Below, in pieces: positions 6,068-7,453 of a stretch of DNA of 7,453 nucleotides. The number at the start of each line of letters is the position of its first letter. Positions within the stretch are counted from its first letter, which is position 1. The notes under the pieces were generated by a model. The model saw nothing but the letters and a program-made list of their open reading frames with translations. It was not told the origin of the DNA and did not search any database. This stretch comes from an uncultured Chloroflexota bacterium (GTDB lineage: Bacteria; Chloroflexota; Dehalococcoidia; SAR202; UBA11138). The stretch is taken from positions 1 through 7,453 of the forward strand of contig CAJWRP010000094.1 in the NCBI GenBank assembly GCA_913046025.1, read 5' to 3'. The translations under genes and the position numbers were made by a program.

Positions 6068-6375
6068 ATTGCTCTCCAGAAAGGATCATACCCGGCGTTA
6101 CTGGCTTCGGCCATCGATGACTTTATTAACCGAATCCTAAAATAGCTCGTTCCCTGCCTATAAACCTTCGCTCTTCGCTTTGCATAGCTGCGCAATCCCG
6201 CTCAGCTCAATATACAAAAGGAAAGAGCAAGCCTGACATTGCCAGGCTTGCTCTTTTTCGTATCGCATTTTTTTCAGAAGACTCGAATTATTCGAAACAT
6301 TCCAAAAATTGATTGGCCAGGCATATCTAGCCTAACGCATGTAAGGGTTGCCCTTCAAGTTGAGAATGTGGCCTG
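6068..6375. other. Intergenic region between rseP and ispG
   Basis: This 308-bp gap is unusually long for a block in which the next gene pair is 25 bp apart. It holds the ispG ribosome binding site (6072-6079), a strong terminator hairpin (6222-6258), and two small dyads: TCGAA-tta-TTCGA (6283-6295) and AAGGG-ttg-CCCTT (6343-6355). A promoter for ispG should lie between 6222 and 6080. The best minus-strand match I see is TTGAGC, an 18-base spacer, then TATGCA, which is weak. There is no convincing ORF, tRNA or known riboswitch. Confidence 0.6.
6222..6258 (-). terminator. Strong intrinsic terminator after rseP, bidirectional in form
   Basis: AAAGAGCAAGCCTG (6222-6235) and CAGGCTTGCTCTTT (6243-6256) are perfectly complementary over 14 bp around a 7-base loop. 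Taking the 11-bp GC-containing core as the stem, the plus strand is followed by TTTTT (6254-6258). The minus strand is followed by TTTCCTTTT (complement of 6216-6224). It lies about 120 bp after the rseP stop and would end that transcript. The symmetry means it could also stop plus-strand transcription entering the region. Confidence 0.83.
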
Positions 6376-7453
6376 CTAGGGTAAAAGACTGTCGCCGCTC
6401 ACCAGGCGCTGCACATCTACTATGGTAATCAGCACTATTAGGCTAATGAGAACCACGAAGCCTACCATGTGGACCAGGCCCTCGCGTTGAGGTGAGATGC
6501 GCTTGCCGCGTCGTACCCACTCGATGATGACGAATAGCAGCCTTCCGCCGTCCAGAGCTGGGATTGGCAATATGTTGACGATGCCGAGGCTGATGCTGAT
6601 TAGCGCCATGAATTCGATTAGAGGCGAAATGCCAACGTTGGCAACCTGTCCGGTAACGCTGGCTATGCCAACTGGACCGGCTAGTCCTGGGTCAGGGCCG
6701 CCAGCACCCCAACGGGCCAGGCCATTCTTGGAGATGAGAACCACGTCTCGCATGCGGCCTAATGACATGGGCACGGCCTCGAATAGTGAGTGCCTGCGGG
6801 AAATCATACGTTCATTTTTTGTGCCGATTAAGATGCCCACGGAGCCCTGCGTCATCTCATCGCCAAGCACCAACTCAGGGTTGTACTTTTTGGCGTCTGC
6901 CAAGAGCACTTCATTGTCGGGGTATGTAACTATCTCTACGATCGTGAGCGAGGGCGGATTGAGCCTAGGTTCAATAGTGAGAACTTCGGGCTTGGCCGAC
7001 GTTATTTCTGGAACATCGCTGCCGGTTATGAATGTCCCTCGTATGATGGTGACATCTGTCGGTGATCCCAAGCGGGCCATGATTCGCTGTATCAGGTCTG
7101 AGTGATTATCGACCTTATGGCCATCAATAGCCAGGATCATATCACCGCGAGTAATTCCGGCTTCCTGTGCGGGAGATCCGGGAGCAACGCCATTGATCAC
7201 TACCGTGCCTACGATAGCGTCCTGAGGAAACAGGAAGATTAGCGTAAAGACCACTGCCGGGAAAAGCAGGTTCATGAAAGAGCCTGCGCTCAACACGATA
7301 ACCCGTTTGAGAACGCTCTGGTCGCCGAAATCCACATCTGGTTGTGGCTCGGTGGAGATCTCCTCAGCGGCGGTGGTGCGGATGTAGACTACGTTCTTGT
7401 CAGGCTGGCCCTCTTGCCCAACCAGCGTACCCTTGTCGATCTCCTCACCGTGT
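6376..7453 (-). CDS. rseP: RseP-like site-2 zinc metalloprotease (M50B), N-terminus beyond the window
   Basis: The reading frame is open to the right edge, so 358 residues are visible and the first part, including the HExxH zinc site, is missing. Such membrane proteases cut transmembrane substrates such as anti-sigma factors (regulated intramembrane proteolysis). Visible from the edge are a hydrophilic stretch (1-45), then a membrane segment (about 50-75) with LSAGSFMNLL, the position of the family's GPxxN motif. A single PDZ domain follows (about 79-140, with APGSPAQEAGI and GDMILAIDG). After a linker comes the second half of the catalytic core, NILPIPALDGGR (293-304), whose Asp is the third zinc ligand. 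A last membrane helix (about 328-347) ends the protein. A GTG at 7333-7335 is not the start, because the same frame codes upstream of it. The next genes downstream are ispG and proS, but a terminator separates them. Confidence 0.93.
   Translation of the reverse strand, partial: HGEEIDKGTLVGQEGQPDKNVVYIRTTAAEEISTEPQPDVDFGDQSVLKRVIVLSAGSFMNLLFPAVVFTLIFLFPQDAIVGTVVINGVAPGSPAQEAGITRGDMILAIDGHKVDNHSDLIQRIMARLGSPTDVTIIRGTFITGSDVPEITSAKPEVLTIEPRLNPPSLTIVEIVTYPDNEVLLADAKKYNPELVLGDEMTQGSVGILIGTKNERMISRRHSLFEAVPMSLGRMRDVVLISKNGLARWGAGGPDPGLAGPVGIASVTGQVANVGISPLIEFMALISISLGIVNILPIPALDGGRLLFVIIEWVRRGKRISPQREGLVHMVGFVVLISLIVLITIVDVQRLVSGDSLLP

Noticed and set aside
6283..6295. TCGAA-tta-TTCGA dyad as a regulatory site
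   Set aside because: It is short and AT-rich, lies downstream of rseP and before its terminator, and could easily occur by chance.
6497..7105. 202-codon open frame on the plus strand within rseP
   Set aside because: It is fully antisense to the PDZ domain and C-terminal core of RseP. Its low-complexity Met, Pro, Ser and Thr composition is typical of a reverse-strand shadow.
7333..7335. GTG at 7335 as the start of the rseP-like gene
   Set aside because: The same frame stays open to the window edge with protein-like sequence. A start here would remove the HExxH zinc-binding half of the enzyme.

Overview
The window reads as a stretch of bacterial chromosome holding mostly housekeeping and metabolic genes. 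The coding density is high, the GC content looks moderate (mid-50s percent by eye), and several genes have clear Shine-Dalgarno sites. I find no mobile element, CRISPR array, tRNA, rRNA or phage gene. The run of minus-strand genes rseP, ispG and proS is a common bacterial arrangement. Together with the style of the proteins it would fit a Chloroflexota (Dehalococcoidia or SAR202-like) genome, but that placement comes from memory of similar proteins and is not shown by any marker here.

Left part (1-1120): the 5' end of a pterin-4a-carbinolamine dehydratase-like gene runs off the left edge on the minus strand. Across a 205-bp spacer it is divergent from a complete HpcH/HpaI-family class II aldolase on the plus strand. 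The spacer carries a credible plus-strand promoter and a very strong ribosome binding site for each gene.

Middle part (1121-3188): a signal-less polysaccharide-deacetylase-family hydrolase on the minus strand is divergent from a membrane-anchored alpha/beta hydrolase on the plus strand. The 121 bp between their chosen starts contain a minus-strand promoter with a perfect TTGACA box. An inverted repeat sits over its predicted transcription start and looks like an operator. The substrates of both enzymes are unknown.

Right part (3189-7453): a minus-strand housekeeping block in the transcription order rseP (site-2 protease, 5' end beyond the right edge), ispG (isoprenoid biosynthesis) and proS (prolyl-tRNA synthetase). 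ispG and proS are 25 bp apart and almost certainly cotranscribed. A 308-bp gap with a strong terminator hairpin separates rseP from ispG, so the block is probably two transcripts. proS ends only 4 bp from the end of the convergent alpha/beta hydrolase gene, with no room for a terminator between them.

I did not find a clearly new biological system. The points most worth a second look are the dyad at 1943-1960, the insertion of about 20 residues in IspG, the altered C-terminal loop of the aldolase, and the cytosolic nature of the deacetylase-family protein.
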